A stretch of DNA of 15,034 bases. Source: Barnesiella sp. GTDB lineage: Bacteria > Bacteroidota > Bacteroidia > Bacteroidales > Muribaculaceae. Under the pieces are notes generated by a model, which was given only the letters and a program-made list of their open reading frames with translations, had not been told where the DNA came from and did not search any database. Positions 14,984-15,034 of this stretch are shown here, piece after piece (position 1 is the stretch's first letter; each line of letters opens with the position of its first letter). The position numbers and the translations under genes are program-made. Location of the stretch: assembly GCA_014801065.1 (NCBI GenBank), contig JAAVEX010000012.1, positions 46,851-61,884 on the forward strand. Direction: 5' to 3'.

Positions 14984-14991
14984 TATTTTTG
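14984..14991 (+). promoter_or_regulatory. Possible rightward promoter -7 box
   Basis: TATTTTTG fits the Bacteroidetes -7 consensus TAnnTTTG on the plus strand. A TTTG lies upstream at 14957-14960 but with a 23-bp spacer, longer than the usual 19-21. If used, it would drive a plus-strand gene that starts beyond the window, divergent from the flavoprotein gene. In such AT-rich DNA a chance match is possible. Confidence 0.25.
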
Positions 14992-14995
14992 TTCG

Positions 14996-15034
14996 TCAGC
15001 CAAGGACCACGTCGAGAATCATCATCATAACGAA
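14996..15034 (-). CDS. Possible C-terminal end of a minus-strand gene at the window edge
   Basis: On the minus strand the frame from 15034 is open for 12 codons (F-V-M-M-M-I-L-D-V-V-L-G) and stops with TGA at 14998-14996. It could be the tail of a gene lying upstream of the flavoprotein in the same direction, 56 bp away. The stretch is too short to show coding, and it competes with the rightward-promoter reading of the same region. Confidence 0.2.
   Translation of the reverse strand, partial: FVMMMILDVVLG

Overview
The window looks like chromosomal DNA of a Bacteroidales bacterium, plausibly a gut Muribaculaceae or Prevotella relative. This is inferred from four things. Three secreted proteins end in type IX secretion (T9SS, Por) C-terminal sorting domains. 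A promoter of Bacteroidetes type (TTTG-like -33, TAnnTTTG -7) sits at the sulfatase start. The sulfatase is of the serine type. The translation starts are A-rich and lack clear Shine-Dalgarno sequences. I saw no rRNA, tRNA, CRISPR array, insertion sequence, integrase or phage gene.

Layout. (1) Bases 1-1247, plus strand: the 3' end of an alkaline phosphatase overlaps a small YfcE/MJ0936-type phosphoesterase by 4 bp, followed by a SPOR-domain lipoprotein. (2) Bases 1232-7068, minus strand: read in the direction of transcription, a secreted serine-type sulfatase, a MATE efflux transporter, a COG2509-type FAD-dependent dehydrogenase (4-bp overlap with the MATE gene) and a DUF418/YeiB membrane protein, which ends inside the lipoprotein gene by a 16-bp convergent overlap. 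(3) Bases 7069-7370: a divergent intergenic region with a good sulfatase promoter placed almost on its start codon, a set of TTAAAAT/ATTTTAA half-sites, a strong 15-bp hairpin and three copies of AATAAACCA(A)TTA. (4) Bases 7371-13011, plus strand: four genes for exported proteins with gaps of 4 to 39 bp, very probably one operon. They are a 620-residue three-module protein with a T9SS tail, a 347-residue protein with two copies of what looks like the same module but no tail, a subtilisin-family (S8) protease with a large insertion and a T9SS tail, and a 165-residue protein that is little more than a short beta-rich region plus a T9SS tail. A hairpin and a long-stem terminator-like structure follow. 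(5) Bases 13173-15034: an AI-2E/PerM-family membrane protein on the plus strand, convergent with an iron-sulfur flavoprotein on the minus strand, then a short edge region with a possible rightward promoter or the tail of another gene.

The most interesting part is the 7371-13011 operon. It couples a surface protease to a set of related beta-rich proteins that I do not recognise as a named family, under a structured leader. The repeated module can be seen by eye at the closing part of each copy. What the set does (surface layer, adhesion, peptide capture or protease partner) is not known from the sequence. The remaining genes are ordinary housekeeping or accessory genes of gut Bacteroidales.
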